Counted from the stretch's first letter, positions 8,029 to 17,421 are shown. The stretch is DNA of 64,000 bases from Luteimonas sp. MC1750 (GCF_016615955.1 NZ_CP067113.1:372001-436000); one strand, 5' to 3'. Numbers and translations are program-made. Notes: a model not told the origin generated them from the sequence alone.

Positions 8029-9941
8029 GGGTGGGCGGCGGGGTGGTGCGGTCCGTCGGTTCGGGCGGCGGGCTGGTAGCGCAGCGTCAGGCCGTATTCG
8101 CGGCCGGGCTGGTTGTACCAGGCGATGGTCTCGTACGCGCGGTCGAAGATGTTGCTGGCGCGCGCCTGCAGCGTCCAGTCAGCGTTGAGCGCCACTTCGA
8201 CCCGAAGGTCCAGCGTGCCGTAGCCGCCCAGCCGGACCTGGTTGGCGGCGTCGTCGTAGCGCGCGCCGCTGCCGAACGCGCTCAGCCCAAGGCGCACGTC
8301 GCCGAACGCGCGGTCCACGTCCACGCGCGCGGTGTTGCGCGAACGCCGCGGCAGCCAGTGGCCGTGGTTCACGCCGGCGCTGCGGTTGCGCGGGTCGATG
8401 TGGCTGAGTTCGGCGTTGAGGTCCCAACCCGCGAGCGAGACGAACCCGGTGAGCTCGGCGCCACGGATGCGCGCCTCGTCGACATTGACCAGGGCGAAGT
8501 CGACGTCATAGCCGATCAGCTGGTCGACATCGGTCTGGAAGGCGTTGAAGGTCCAGTTCCAGCGCTTGCCGAACCGTGCGATGCCGAGGTTGAGCGTCGC
8601 CGATTCCTCGGGCTGCAGCTCCGGATTGCCCCAGCCGCCGGGGTAGTAGAGGTCGTTGAAGGTCGGCACCTTGAAGCCGGTGCCCGCGCTCGCGGTGAAG
8701 CGAAGCCCGTGGCCGAACGCGAACCCGTAGCCGAGGCTGCCGGTGGAGTGCCCGCCGAACTGTTCGTTGTCGTCGTGGCGCACGCTGGCCTCCACGTCAT
8801 GGGCACCGAAGCCGCCCTGCCAGGCGAGGAACAGCCCGGTGTTGTCGCGGTCGCGCACGGTGAACGCGGTGCTGCCGGTGACCTGGTCGCGCATCCAGTC
8901 GACGCCGGCGCTGAACACCTGGTCCTCGCCCGCGGTGATGTCGCCCTGCACCGACGCCGTATTGCGGCGCGTGTCGATCGTGCTGGCGAAGCTGCGCGTG
9001 CCGGTGGCCGGGTCGACGTAATGGGTCGTGGCCTTGTCGTCGGCGCGCCCGATACGCGCGCTGACGTCGAGGCCCGCGCGCGGCCGCCAGCCCAGGCGGC
9101 CACCGATGACCTGCTGGCGGTTGTCGGTCTCGTTGCCGCCGAAGACCGTGCCGTCGTATTCGTTGAAGGCATCGGCCACCAGGGCATGGCCCTCCAGCTC
9201 GAAGACCTCGCCGACGGTGCCACCGCCGCGCAGGCTCGCCGACGCATTGCGGTAGCCGTCGCGGTCGGGTTCGTCGACGTAGCAGCCGGCACCCCAGCCC
9301 TCGGCGGTGCCGCGGCAGGAATCGATGCCATCGGTGCGCTGCCAGGCGCCCTGGGCCTGGAACCAGCCGCGCGCGCTGCTGCGGCCGATGCCGGCGCTGG
9401 CTTGGCGGAAACCGTTGCTGCCGATGCCCAGGCTGGCATTGGGGCGCAGCCCGGCATTGGCGCCGGCGCGGCGGGTGAAGATCTGGATCACGCCGCCGAC
9501 GGCCTCGGAGCCGTACAGGCTCGAACGCGGACCGCGGACGATCTCGATGCGTTCGACCTGGTCCAGCGGCAGGTCCTGGAACATCACCATGCCGGCGCTG
9601 GCCGAGCCGATGCGCACGCCGTCCACCAGCACCAGCACGTGGTCGGATTCCGTGCCGCGCAGGAACAGCGACGACAGCTTGCCGGGGCCGCCCTGGTTGG
9701 CGAGGTTGATGCCGGCGCGCCCGCGCAGCAGGTCGAGCAGCGACGTGGCCTGGCTGCGCTCGATCACCGCGCGGTCGAGCACCTGCACCGGGACGTTGGC
9801 GTCCTCGGCGTTGATCGCGGTGCGGGTGGCGGTGACCACGACGGTGTCGAGATCGGTGGCCTGGATCGCGCCGCCGGCCATCGCGGCCGGGGACAGGGCA
9901 AGCGCCACGGCAAGGGAAAGGAGCTGGTACTGCGGTTTCAT
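7989..9941 (-). CDS. btuB: TonB-dependent vitamin B12 receptor BtuB
   Basis: Outer-membrane receptor of 650 residues for cobalamin uptake. A signal peptide ends near residue 22 (LALSPAAMAGG). The TonB box follows as DTVVVTATR, very close to the DTLVVTA of characterised BtuB. The plug domain includes FLRGTESDHVLVLVDGVR and EIVRGPRSSLYGSEAVGG; the rest reads as beta-barrel strands. The ATG gives MKPQYQLLSL. A cobalamin riboswitch precedes the gene, which agrees with the call. The barrel appears to end at GLTLRYQP, and another 26 residues follow, including PVGAATAAI, which is the translation of a REP-like repeat. So the natural end has probably been replaced by read-through into the repeat. Confidence 0.92.
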   Translation of the reverse strand: MKPQYQLLSLAVALALSPAAMAGGAIQATDLDTVVVTATRTAINAEDANVPVQVLDRAVIERSQATSLLDLLRGRAGINLANQGGPGKLSSLFLRGTESDHVLVLVDGVRIGSASAGMVMFQDLPLDQVERIEIVRGPRSSLYGSEAVGGVIQIFTRRAGANAGLRPNASLGIGSNGFRQASAGIGRSSARGWFQAQGAWQRTDGIDSCRGTAEGWGAGCYVDEPDRDGYRNASASLRGGGTVGEVFELEGHALVADAFNEYDGTVFGGNETDNRQQVIGGRLGWRPRAGLDVSARIGRADDKATTHYVDPATGTRSFASTIDTRRNTASVQGDITAGEDQVFSAGVDWMRDQVTGSTAFTVRDRDNTGLFLAWQGGFGAHDVEASVRHDDNEQFGGHSTGSLGYGFAFGHGLRFTASAGTGFKVPTFNDLYYPGGWGNPELQPEESATLNLGIARFGKRWNWTFNAFQTDVDQLIGYDVDFALVNVDEARIRGAELTGFVSLAGWDLNAELSHIDPRNRSAGVNHGHWLPRRSRNTARVDVDRAFGDVRLGLSAFGSGARYDDAANQVRLGGYGTLDLRVEVALNADWTLQARASNIFDRAYETIAWYNQPGREYGLTLRYQPAARTDGPHHPAAHPVGAATAAITTPR

Positions 9942-10079
9942 CGGGATCTCCACTGCGTCGCGCACGCCCGCGCGACGGGTTCGCAAGGGAGGCTGCGGGC
10001 ATCGGGATGCGACGGTAGGAGACGTGCGGGGAAAGCCACGGCGCGCTGCCGCCGCAATGCCCTCCGCATCGCAACCAGT

Positions 10080-10290
10080 CGTCTTCCTGGCCGGTCTCCG
10101 GGCTCGCGGGAGGACGTGATGCGGCAGCGTGCCGATCGCGTCCGGCCCTGGCGCCTTCCCGTGCGATGCACAGTGGCGGTTGCCAGGGTGTTCCACGCTT
10201 ACCGTTGCGGGGGCAGCGCCGGAATGCCTCGCCGCCGTGGCGGATCGAAGGTCACCGGCTTCCCGTTTCAACCCTTGGAGGAATCCCCTC
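10080..10290 (-). ncRNA. Cobalamin riboswitch upstream of btuB
   Basis: Read on the minus strand, the leader carries the hallmarks of the adenosylcobalamin aptamer in order: GGTTGAAACGGGAAGCCGGTG (10255-10275), GCCCCCGCAACGGTAAGC (near 10196-10214), a CACTG...GGAAGGC segment (about 10152-10176), and the B12 box GAGCCCGGAGACCGGCC (10089-10105). It lies 140 bp before the btuB start. Binding of cobalamin is expected to lower btuB expression, probably by hiding the ribosome site, since no clear U-tract terminator was seen between aptamer and start. Exact ends are approximate. Confidence 0.92.
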
Positions 10291-10314
10291 GGGTCACCAG
10301 AAAGTGCGCGCAGT

Positions 10315-10665
10315 CTAAGCGATCGACGCGGCCTCGTCGTCGTCGTCGTGCATCACCGTGGTGGTGACCGGTCCGGCCGGCGGCCGGTTGCGTGGCGGCG
10401 GAAGCCCGGCGATGGCGGCTTCGGCGGCGGTCACCAGTTCCACCCGGCGGTCATCCGGGACGTCCTGCCAGTGGCAGTCGCGCAGGGCGCCTTCGAGCGA
10501 GTAGAGCAGGTTGAGGCTGGGCTTGAAGCCGGCGCGCTTGATGCGCATGAAGGCTTCCAGCGGCCCCGCGTCGATCAGGTCCTCGGGTGTCCTGAGGCCG
10601 ACCTGGCGCAGCCATGCGGCCGACTTCGGCCCGATGTTGCGCATCTTGAGCGGCGTCGCGCTCAT
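10315..10665 (-). CDS. TfoX C-terminal domain protein
   Basis: Protein of 116 residues whose first 80 match the TfoX C-terminal domain (helix-hairpin-helix-like: MRNIGPKSAAWLRQVGL, then TPEDLIDAGPLEAFMRIK). In full-length TfoX/Sxy the N-terminal domain promotes competence gene expression; here it is missing, so the role is unknown. The tail is proline rich and ends in an acidic run. The ATG overlaps the msrC stop (ATGA), so the two are co-translated. The gene ends just before the riboswitch of btuB and may share a transcript with it. Confidence 0.8.
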   Translation of the reverse strand: MSATPLKMRNIGPKSAAWLRQVGLRTPEDLIDAGPLEAFMRIKRAGFKPSLNLLYSLEGALRDCHWQDVPDDRRVELVTAAEAAIAGLPPPRNRPPAGPVTTTVMHDDDDEAASIA

Positions 10666-11147
10666 GTCACCAGCGATTCCACGTACACGCGTGCGATCTC
10701 CTCGAGTCCCTGCTGGTCTTCAACGTCGAAACGGCCCGGAACCGGACTGTCGAGGTCGAACACGCCCACCAGCGCGCCGCCGTGGAACAGCGGGACAACC
10801 AGTTCGGAGCGCGAGGCGGCGTCGCAGGCGATGTGGCCGGGGAAGGCTTCGACGTCCTCAACCCGCTGGGTCTCGCCGCTGCTGGCCGCGGCGCCGCACA
10901 CGCCGCGATCAAGCGGGATGCGCACGCAGGCCGGTTGGCCCTGGAACGGGCCGACCACCAGCTCGGTGCCGTCGTAGAAGTAGAAGCCGACCCAGTTGAG
11001 CTCCGGCAGCGCGTGGTAGACCAGCGCGGACAGGTTGGCGGCATTGGCGACGCGGTCGCGCTCGCCGGCCAGAAGGGCGCGCGCCTGGGCGGCGAGCTGG
11101 GCGTATTGTTGCGGCTTGTCGCCGCTTGGAAGCGAGATCGTGAACAT
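10662..11147 (-). CDS. msrC: Free methionine-(R)-sulfoxide reductase (GAF domain)
   Basis: GAF-fold enzyme of 161 residues that reduces free methionine-R-sulfoxide. The three cysteines of the family are present: in PACVRIPLDRGVCGAA (two) and GHIACDAASRSELVVPL (one). The substrate pocket acids (ELNWVGFYFYD, SELVVPL) are also kept. Length is normal for the family (about 165). It probably protects against oxidative stress in the cytoplasm. Its ATG shares the palindrome CATG at 11145-11148 with the ATG of the divergent bioD, so each promoter would have to lie inside the other gene unless one start is wrong. Confidence 0.9.
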   Translation of the reverse strand: MFTISLPSGDKPQQYAQLAAQARALLAGERDRVANAANLSALVYHALPELNWVGFYFYDGTELVVGPFQGQPACVRIPLDRGVCGAAASSGETQRVEDVEAFPGHIACDAASRSELVVPLFHGGALVGVFDLDSPVPGRFDVEDQQGLEEIARVYVESLVT

Positions 11148-11904
11148 GGCCACGAGTGTAGCGCGGGGGGTGCTGGTCACCGGGACCGATACCGGGGTCG
11201 GCAAGAGCCTTGCGAGCGTGGTCCTGCTGCACGCGCTGCGCGCCCATGGCCTGCGGGCGGTCGGGATGAAGCCGGTCGCCGCGGGCTGCGAGGTGACGCC
11301 CGAGGGCCTGCGCAACGAGGACGCGCTGGCGCTCCAGTCTGCGAGCGATCCCGTGCCGCCGTACGGCGACGTCAATCCCTGGGCGCTCCCGGAGCCGACC
11401 GCGCCGCAGCTGGCCGCGCGCGGTGCGGGCATGACGGTCACGCTGCCGCCGATCCTGGCCGCGCACGCACGCCTGGCCGCAGGCGCCGACGTGGTCGTGG
11501 TCGAGGGCGCCGGCGGCTGGCTGTCGCCGCTGGCCGATGGCCTCGAGCACGCCGCCCTGGCACGCGCCCTCGACCTGCCGGTGCTGCTGGTGGTGGGGCT
11601 GCGCCTGGGCTGCCTGAGCCATGCCCGGCTGTCGGCGCGCGCCATCCAGGCCGACGGCTGTGCGCTGCTTGGCTGGGTCGGCAGCGCGGTCGATCCCGAC
11701 TTCGCACGTGGCCCTGGGTATCTCGAGCTGCTGCGCGATGCGCTGCCCGTCCCCTGCCTGGGCGTCCTGCCGCACGTGGCGCCGCCACGCGACCCGGACG
11801 CGCTGGCGTCCACCCTCTCGCGGGCTGCGGCGGCGCTCGCGGACGCCGGCGGGGCCGGCCTGCCGGATGGCCGGACCGGCCTCGCCTTACCCGCCCGTCC
11901 CTGA
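11146..11904 (+). CDS. bioD: Dethiobiotin synthase
   Basis: ATP-dependent carboxylase closing the ureido ring of dethiobiotin in biotin synthesis. The P-loop is TGTDTGVGKS near residue 12, followed by GMKPVAAGC and VVVEGAGGWLSPL, all typical of BioD. Its 252 residues exceed the 225 of E. coli BioD because of a C-terminal alanine/glycine-rich tail. The ATG at 11146 gives MATSVARGVLVTG; a GTG about eight codons later would leave too short a strand before the P-loop. No other bio genes are adjacent. Its product feeds biotin to carboxylases such as AccB/AccC near 62 kb. Confidence 0.9.
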   Translation: MATSVARGVLVTGTDTGVGKSLASVVLLHALRAHGLRAVGMKPVAAGCEVTPEGLRNEDALALQSASDPVPPYGDVNPWALPEPTAPQLAARGAGMTVTLPPILAAHARLAAGADVVVVEGAGGWLSPLADGLEHAALARALDLPVLLVVGLRLGCLSHARLSARAIQADGCALLGWVGSAVDPDFARGPGYLELLRDALPVPCLGVLPHVAPPRDPDALASTLSRAAAALADAGGAGLPDGRTGLALPARP

Positions 11905-11977
11905 CTTCCTGCACGTTTGCGCCAAGGTGGCGATGCCATACTTGCGAGTTCAGAATCTCCTCCCCCAAGGACCTCCC

Positions 11978-13240
11978 ATGCGCCGCATCGTCCTGATCCC
12001 GATCCTGCTCGCGGCCCTGGCGGCCTGCGGAGGAGAGGAAGAACAGCAGGCCCCGCCGCCGCCCGAGCTCGGGGTGGTGGTGGTGCAGCCCACCGATGCG
12101 CCGCTGCGCCTGGACCTGGTCGGGCGCCTGGCGCCCTACCGCAGCGCCGACGTGCGCGCCCGCGTGCCGGGCGTCGTGCAGCGCCGCGTTTACCAGGAAG
12201 GCAGCGACGTGGCCGAAGGCCAGGTGCTGTTCGAGATCGACCCGGCACCGCTGCGGGCCGCCGCCGGCGAGGCCCAGGCCGCGCTGGCCCAGGCCCGCGC
12301 CAACCAGGCCAACGCCCGCGCGTCCGCCGCGCGCGCGCGCAGCCTCGCGCCGCAGAAGTACATCTCGCAGTCCGATCTCGACAACGCGCTGGCCGCCGAG
12401 CGCAGCGCCAATGCCGCGGTCCAGGCCGCGCAGTCGACGGTGGAGAGCGCCAACATCAACCTGGGCTACGCCACGGTGCGTGCGCCGATCGCCGGCCGCG
12501 CCGGCAAGCAGCAGGTGACCGAGGGCGCCCTGGTGGGGCAGGGGACGGCGACGCTCCTCACCACGGTCGACCAGATCGATCCGATGTACGTGAACTTCAG
12601 CATGGGCGCCGGCGACCTCGACCGCGTCCGCGGCATGGGACTCGACCGCGACGGTCCCGTCGCGGTGCAGGTGCTGCTGCCCGACGGCAGTGTCTACGCC
12701 CACCCCGGCGTGATGGACTTCTCCGGCGACGTGGTCGATCCGGAAACCGGTGCGGTGTCGCTGCGCGCGACCCTGCCCAATCCCGACCGCCGGCTGCTCC
12801 CCGGCACCTACGTGACCCTGGTCGCGACGCTGGGCGTGCAGCACGGCGTGTACCAGGTGCCGCAGGCCGCGGTGCAGCGCGACGCCACCGGCCCCTACGT
12901 GCTGGTGGTCGGCGCCGACGGCAACGTCGCCCGCAAGGACGTCACCACCGCGCGCGCCGAGGCCGGCAACTGGATCGTGACCGATGGCCTTGCAGCCGGT
13001 GACCAGGTCGTGGTGTCCGGCCTGCAGCGTGCGCGCGTGGGCGAGCCGGCCACGGCCGCGCCCGTCGACGCGGCCGGTGGGGCCGGTGCGCCGGGCGCCA
13101 AGCCGGCCGGGCCTGCGGCCGCGGACCGGGCTGCCGGCGGCGCCGGGGCCAGCCCCGATCCCGGCCAGGCCGACCAGGCGACTGACGACGGCGGCGCCGA
13201 TGCCGACGCTGCCGCCGCACCCGCCGCCGACCAGGGCTGA
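11978..13240 (+). CDS. RND efflux periplasmic adaptor (AcrA/MexA family lipoprotein)
   Basis: Membrane fusion protein of 420 residues. The signal peptide ends with the lipobox LAALAACGG, so it is anchored to the inner membrane by lipid. The lipoyl halves flank a coiled-coil hairpin (about residues 85-150, alanine rich, with SQSDLDNALAAE), then the beta-barrel domain (YATVRAPIAGRAG, MDFSGDVVDPETGAVSLRA). The C-terminal 50 or so residues are an alanine/glycine/proline tail with no fold. It lies five bases before the pump gene and is clearly its partner. A TolC-type outer membrane factor is not in the cluster and must come from elsewhere. Confidence 0.92.
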   Translation: MRRIVLIPILLAALAACGGEEEQQAPPPPELGVVVVQPTDAPLRLDLVGRLAPYRSADVRARVPGVVQRRVYQEGSDVAEGQVLFEIDPAPLRAAAGEAQAALAQARANQANARASAARARSLAPQKYISQSDLDNALAAERSANAAVQAAQSTVESANINLGYATVRAPIAGRAGKQQVTEGALVGQGTATLLTTVDQIDPMYVNFSMGAGDLDRVRGMGLDRDGPVAVQVLLPDGSVYAHPGVMDFSGDVVDPETGAVSLRATLPNPDRRLLPGTYVTLVATLGVQHGVYQVPQAAVQRDATGPYVLVVGADGNVARKDVTTARAEAGNWIVTDGLAAGDQVVVSGLQRARVGEPATAAPVDAAGGAGAPGAKPAGPAAADRAAGGAGASPDPGQADQATDDGGADADAAAAPAADQG

Positions 13241-13245
13241 CGCCG

Positions 13246-16200
13246 ATGCCCCGCTTCTTCATCGACCATCCGGTCTTCGCCTGGGTCATCTCGATCCTGA
13301 TCGCGCTGTCGGGCGTGATCGCGCTCCTCAACATGGGCGTCGAGTCCTACCCGAACGTGGCGCCGCCGCAGGTCACCGTCGGCGCGGGCTATCCCGGCGC
13401 CGATGCCGCGACCACCGAGCGCGCGGTCACCCAGGTGATCGAGCAGCAGCTCACCGGCATCGACAACCTGCTGTACTTCAGCTCGAGCTCCAGCTCCTCG
13501 GGCCGCGCCAGCATCACCCTGACCTTCCAGACCGGCACCGATCCCGACATCGCCCAGGTCCAGGTGCAGAACAAGGTCGCGCTGGCCACGCCGCGCCTGC
13601 CGACCGAGGTCACCCAGCAGGGCGTGGTGGTGGCCAAGGCGAATGCCGGATTCCTGATGGTGGTGGCGCTGCGCTCGTCCAACCCGTCGTTCGACCGCAA
13701 CGCGCTCAACAACCTGATCGGCGCCAGCGTGCTCGAGCAGATCGCGCGCGTGCCCGGCGTCGGCAGCACCCAGCAGTTCGGCTCCGAGTACGCCATGAAC
13801 ATCTGGCTCAACCCGGACCGGATGCAGGGCTACGGCCTGTCCGCGACGCAGGTGCTGGCGGCGGTGCGTGGGCAGAACGTGCAGTTCGCCGCCGGCTCGA
13901 TCGGCGCCGACCCGGCGCCGGAAGGCCAGGGCTTCACTGCCACCGTCTCGGCCGAGGGCCGCTTCGCCACGCCCGAGCAGTTCGGCGACATCATTCTGCG
14001 CGCCGATGCCGACGGCAGCACGGTGCGGCTCAAGGACGTGGCGCGGATCGACATCGGTGCCCAGGGCTACGGGTTCGACACCAAGTTCAACGGCCAGCCC
14101 ACCGGCGCCTTCGCGATACAGCTGCTGCCCGGCGCCAACGCGCTGACCGTGGCCGAAGCGGTGACCGCGCGCATGGACGAGCTGCAGGGCAGCTTCCCGC
14201 AGGGCGTCGAGTGGTTCTCGCCCTTCGACAGCACCACCTTCGTCACCATCTCCATCAAGGAAGTGGTCAAGTCGTTGATGGAAGCGATGGTGCTGGTCTT
14301 CCTGGTGATGCTGATCTTCCTGCAGAACCTGCGCGCCACCATCATCCCGACCCTGGTGATCCCGATCGCGCTGCTGGGCACCTTCCTGGGCCTGAGCATC
14401 ATCGGCTTCACCGTGAACCAGCTGACGCTGTTCGCGATGGTGCTGGCGATCGGCATCGTGGTCGACGACGCGATCGTGGTGATCGAGAACGTCGAACGCA
14501 TCATGGCCGAGGAACACCTGCCGCCGCGCGAGGCCACGATCAAGGCGATGGACCAGATCACCGGCGCGGTGGTCGCGATCACCGTGGTGCTGGCGGCGGT
14601 GTTCATCCCCAGCGCGCTGCAGGGCGGCGCCTCGGGCGAGATCTACAAGCAGTTCGCGATCACCATCGCGGTGGCGATGGCGTTCTCGGCCTTCCTGGCG
14701 CTGGGCTTCACCCCGGCGCTGTGCGCGACCTTCCTCAAGCAGCACGAGCCGCACGACCCGAACGCCCCGGAAGGCACGGGCAAGCGGCAGAACGTGGTCT
14801 TCCGCACCTTCAACCGCTACTACGACCGGATCGCCGCGGTTTACGTGCGGCATATCGGCAGCGCGGTGAGCCATGCCCCGCGCTGGATGCTGGTGTTCGC
14901 GGTGCTGGTGGTTGCCACCGGCCTGCTGTTCACGCGCCTGCCGGGAAGCTTCCTGCCGGAAGAGGACCAGGGCTATGCGATGGCGATCGTGCAGCTGCCG
15001 CCGGGTTCGACCCTGCAGCGCACGCAGGCGGTGTTCGAGGACGTGCGTGCCACGCTGGAACAGGTGCCCGGCTACGAGGGCATGATGCAGGTGGCGGGTT
15101 TCAGCTTCGTCGGCCAGGGCGAGAACGTCGGCATGGCCTTCATCAAGCTCACCGACTGGGGCGACCGCGAAGGCACCGTGCAGGACTTCCTGCAGGCCGC
15201 CAACGGCGCGCTGTACGGCATCCGCGACGCGCAGATCTTCGTGGTCAACCTGCCGACCGTGCAGGGCCTGGGCCAGTTCGGCGGCTTCGACATGTACCTG
15301 CAGGACCGCGCCGGCCTCGGTCGCGAGGCGCTGACCGCGGCGCGCAACCAGCTGCTCGGCGCGGCGGCGCAGGATCCGGCGCTGACCGCGGTGCGGCCCA
15401 ACACGCTGGAGGACGCGCCGCAGCTGAAGCTGACGGTCGACCGCGTGCAGGCGCAGGCCATGGGCCTGTCGGTGAACGACATCTACAGCGCGATCCAGCT
15501 GATGCTGGCGCCGGTGTACGTCAACGACTACTTCGCCGACGGCCGCGTGAAACGGGTGAACATGCGCGCCGACGCGGCCTACCGCACCGATCCCGGCTCG
15601 CTGTCGCGCTTCTTCACCCCGGCCGCCCCGGATGCCGACGGCACCCCGAACATGATCCCGCTGACCAGCGTGGTGGATTCGCAGTGGTCGATGAGCACCC
15701 CGTCGCTGACCCGCTACAACGGCTATTCGGCGGTGAACATCGTCGGCTCGCAGGCGCCGGGCCACAGCTCGGGCGAGGCCATGGGGGCGATGGAGCGGAT
15801 CGTCACCGATGAACTCCCCGCGGGCTTCGGTTACGACTGGGCCGGCATGTCCTACCAGGAGATCATCGCCGGCAACACGGCCACCCTGCTGCTGGTGCTG
15901 TCGGTCGTCGTGGTATTCCTGTGCCTGGCCGCGCTCTACGAGAGCTGGTCGATCCCGGTGGCGGTGCTGCTGATCGTGCCGCTGGGCATCCTTGGCGCGG
16001 TGGTCTTCACCATGCTGCGCCCGGGCCTGACCAACGACATCTTCTTCAAGATCGGCATGGTCACGGTCATCGGCCTGGCGGCCAAGAACGCGATCCTGAT
16101 CATCGAGTTCGCGGTGCTGGAGCGCGCGGCCGGCAAGCCGCTGCGCGAGGCGGTGATCGAGGCCGCGCGCATGCGCTTCCGCCCGATCCTGATGACCTCG

Positions 16201-16437
16201 TTCGCCTTCATCATGGGCGTGCTGCCGTTGGCGCTGTCCACCGGCGCCGGTGCCAACGCGCGCCATGCGCTCGGCACCGGCGTGATCGGCGGCATGCTGT
16301 TCGCGACCTTCCTCGGCCTGCTGCTGATCCCGGTGTTCTTCGTCAGCGTCCGCCGCGTACTCGGCGAGCGGCTGGACGATCCGGCACCCGCCGCTCGACG
16401 GGCCGATGGAGACGCGTTGCCGCCGGCTGCAGGCTGA
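13246..16437 (+). CDS. RND multidrug efflux pump, AcrB/MexB type (HAE-1)
   Basis: Inner-membrane proton/drug antiporter of 1063 residues with the usual twelve helices and two large periplasmic loops. It starts MPRFFIDHPVFAWVIS as in AcrB. The proton relay is intact: the DD pair in AIGIVVDDAIVVIENVER (TM4) and the lysine in GLAAKNAILIIEFA (TM10). The gate-like loop region GSFLPEEDQGYAMAI is also kept. It forms an operon with the adaptor upstream. Substrates cannot be told from sequence; hydrophobic drugs, dyes and detergents are usual. No repressor gene of the TetR type is adjacent, unlike in many acrAB loci. Confidence 0.95.
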   Translation: MPRFFIDHPVFAWVISILIALSGVIALLNMGVESYPNVAPPQVTVGAGYPGADAATTERAVTQVIEQQLTGIDNLLYFSSSSSSSGRASITLTFQTGTDPDIAQVQVQNKVALATPRLPTEVTQQGVVVAKANAGFLMVVALRSSNPSFDRNALNNLIGASVLEQIARVPGVGSTQQFGSEYAMNIWLNPDRMQGYGLSATQVLAAVRGQNVQFAAGSIGADPAPEGQGFTATVSAEGRFATPEQFGDIILRADADGSTVRLKDVARIDIGAQGYGFDTKFNGQPTGAFAIQLLPGANALTVAEAVTARMDELQGSFPQGVEWFSPFDSTTFVTISIKEVVKSLMEAMVLVFLVMLIFLQNLRATIIPTLVIPIALLGTFLGLSIIGFTVNQLTLFAMVLAIGIVVDDAIVVIENVERIMAEEHLPPREATIKAMDQITGAVVAITVVLAAVFIPSALQGGASGEIYKQFAITIAVAMAFSAFLALGFTPALCATFLKQHEPHDPNAPEGTGKRQNVVFRTFNRYYDRIAAVYVRHIGSAVSHAPRWMLVFAVLVVATGLLFTRLPGSFLPEEDQGYAMAIVQLPPGSTLQRTQAVFEDVRATLEQVPGYEGMMQVAGFSFVGQGENVGMAFIKLTDWGDREGTVQDFLQAANGALYGIRDAQIFVVNLPTVQGLGQFGGFDMYLQDRAGLGREALTAARNQLLGAAAQDPALTAVRPNTLEDAPQLKLTVDRVQAQAMGLSVNDIYSAIQLMLAPVYVNDYFADGRVKRVNMRADAAYRTDPGSLSRFFTPAAPDADGTPNMIPLTSVVDSQWSMSTPSLTRYNGYSAVNIVGSQAPGHSSGEAMGAMERIVTDELPAGFGYDWAGMSYQEIIAGNTATLLLVLSVVVVFLCLAALYESWSIPVAVLLIVPLGILGAVVFTMLRPGLTNDIFFKIGMVTVIGLAAKNAILIIEFAVLERAAGKPLREAVIEAARMRFRPILMTSFAFIMGVLPLALSTGAGANARHALGTGVIGGMLFATFLGLLLIPVFFVSVRRVLGERLDDPAPAARRADGDALPPAAG

Positions 16438-16444
16438 TCTCCGC

Positions 16445-16470
16445 AGGGCCGGAACCATCCGGCCCTTGTG
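16445..16470 (+). terminator. Stem-loop after the RND pump gene
   Basis: AGGGCCGG and CCGGCCCT pair around a six-base loop just after the pump stop codon. The following bases (TGTGCGC) are not a real U-tract, so it may be a weak or bidirectional terminator between this gene and the convergent ubiV. Confidence 0.5.
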
Positions 16471-16506
16471 CGCAACCGGTCAGCCCTTGGCGGCCGGGCG
16501 CGGCCG

Positions 16507-17394
16507 TCAGCGGCCCGCCGCGTGTCCCGCCAGCGTCATGCCCGCTTCGCCGTGCCAGTAGCCGTTGCGCGCGCCCAGCGCCGGCAGAGGTACGGACGCG
16601 CCGCGCGCGGCGTCGAAGCGCTCGACGATCCCGCGCGTGCCCTCGGCCTGCGGATAGATCCGCAGCAGGTCGACGCCGAGTGCCGCGAGCGCGGGCAGCT
16701 CCGGGCCGAGGTCGGTGGTTTCGTCGCCCTGCACCTGGATGCCGTTGATGCGCAGGAACGGCTTGCCCTCGCGCGTGGCCAGCGGCAAGCCGTCGGGATG
16801 GTCGATGCAGCGGAAGCCGCACTGGTCCTTGGGCAGGTCGAGCGCGCGCGCGGTGAAGCAGCGCGCCGAAAACGACAGCGGCAGGCGGCCCCAGGCGATG
16901 ACTTCGAGTTCCGGCATGGCGTGGCCGTCGTCGCGCATGCCGTCGCGAAGCTCCGCGACCAGCTCACGGCCCTGTTCCACGCCGGGCACCCAGCGTCGCA
17001 GTCCGTCCTCGACCAGCAGGGCCAGCGCGCGGTGGTTGTACACGGCCAGCGTGGGCCCGGCCACGAAGGGCAGGCCGGCCACGCGGCAAAGCTGCAGCGC
17101 GGACAGGTCGTTGGCTTCCAGCCAGAAGCGCCCATGGTCGACCTGGCGCTCGAGCACCCCGAGCTCGGACTCGGCCTCGATCAGGGCCAAGCTCGAGAGC
17201 ACCACCTCCTTGCCGGCGGCCGCCATGCGTTCGGCCAGGTCGAGCCAGTCGACGGTGCGCAGCTCGCGGCGCTTGCTGCACACGGTCTCGCCCAGGTAGA
17301 CGACGTCGACCGGCCAGTCGGCGACATCGCGGTAGAAGGCCAGCGTGCGCTCGCGCGGCCAGAAGTACTGCAGCGGGCCGAGGCTCAGCTTCAT
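16507..17394 (-). CDS. ubiV: O2-independent ubiquinone hydroxylation protein UbiV (U32 family)
   Basis: U32 peptidase-like protein of 295 residues that, with UbiU, hydroxylates the ubiquinone ring without oxygen. The 4Fe-4S ligands of UbiV are in place: C39 in LGETVCSKRRE and three more in SARCFTARALDLPKDQCGFRC. The ring-fold motifs VDVVYLGE and IAWGRLPLSFSARC match the family. It lies 27 bases after ubiU on the same transcript. Together with the norCBQD genes near 34 kb this supports growth with ubiquinone when oxygen is absent. Confidence 0.93.
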   Translation of the reverse strand: MKLSLGPLQYFWPRERTLAFYRDVADWPVDVVYLGETVCSKRRELRTVDWLDLAERMAAAGKEVVLSSLALIEAESELGVLERQVDHGRFWLEANDLSALQLCRVAGLPFVAGPTLAVYNHRALALLVEDGLRRWVPGVEQGRELVAELRDGMRDDGHAMPELEVIAWGRLPLSFSARCFTARALDLPKDQCGFRCIDHPDGLPLATREGKPFLRINGIQVQGDETTDLGPELPALAALGVDLLRIYPQAEGTRGIVERFDAARGASVPLPALGARNGYWHGEAGMTLAGHAAGR

Positions 17395-17421
17395 GCGGGG
17401 TTCCTTGCGATACGGGGGACG

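Noticed and set aside
12895..16458. Very long open frame (over 1100 codons) antisense to the RND pump
   Set aside because: High G+C keeps opposite-strand frames open. The translation is repetitive in H, R, Q, D and G with no domain, while the plus strand gives a perfect AcrB-type pump.
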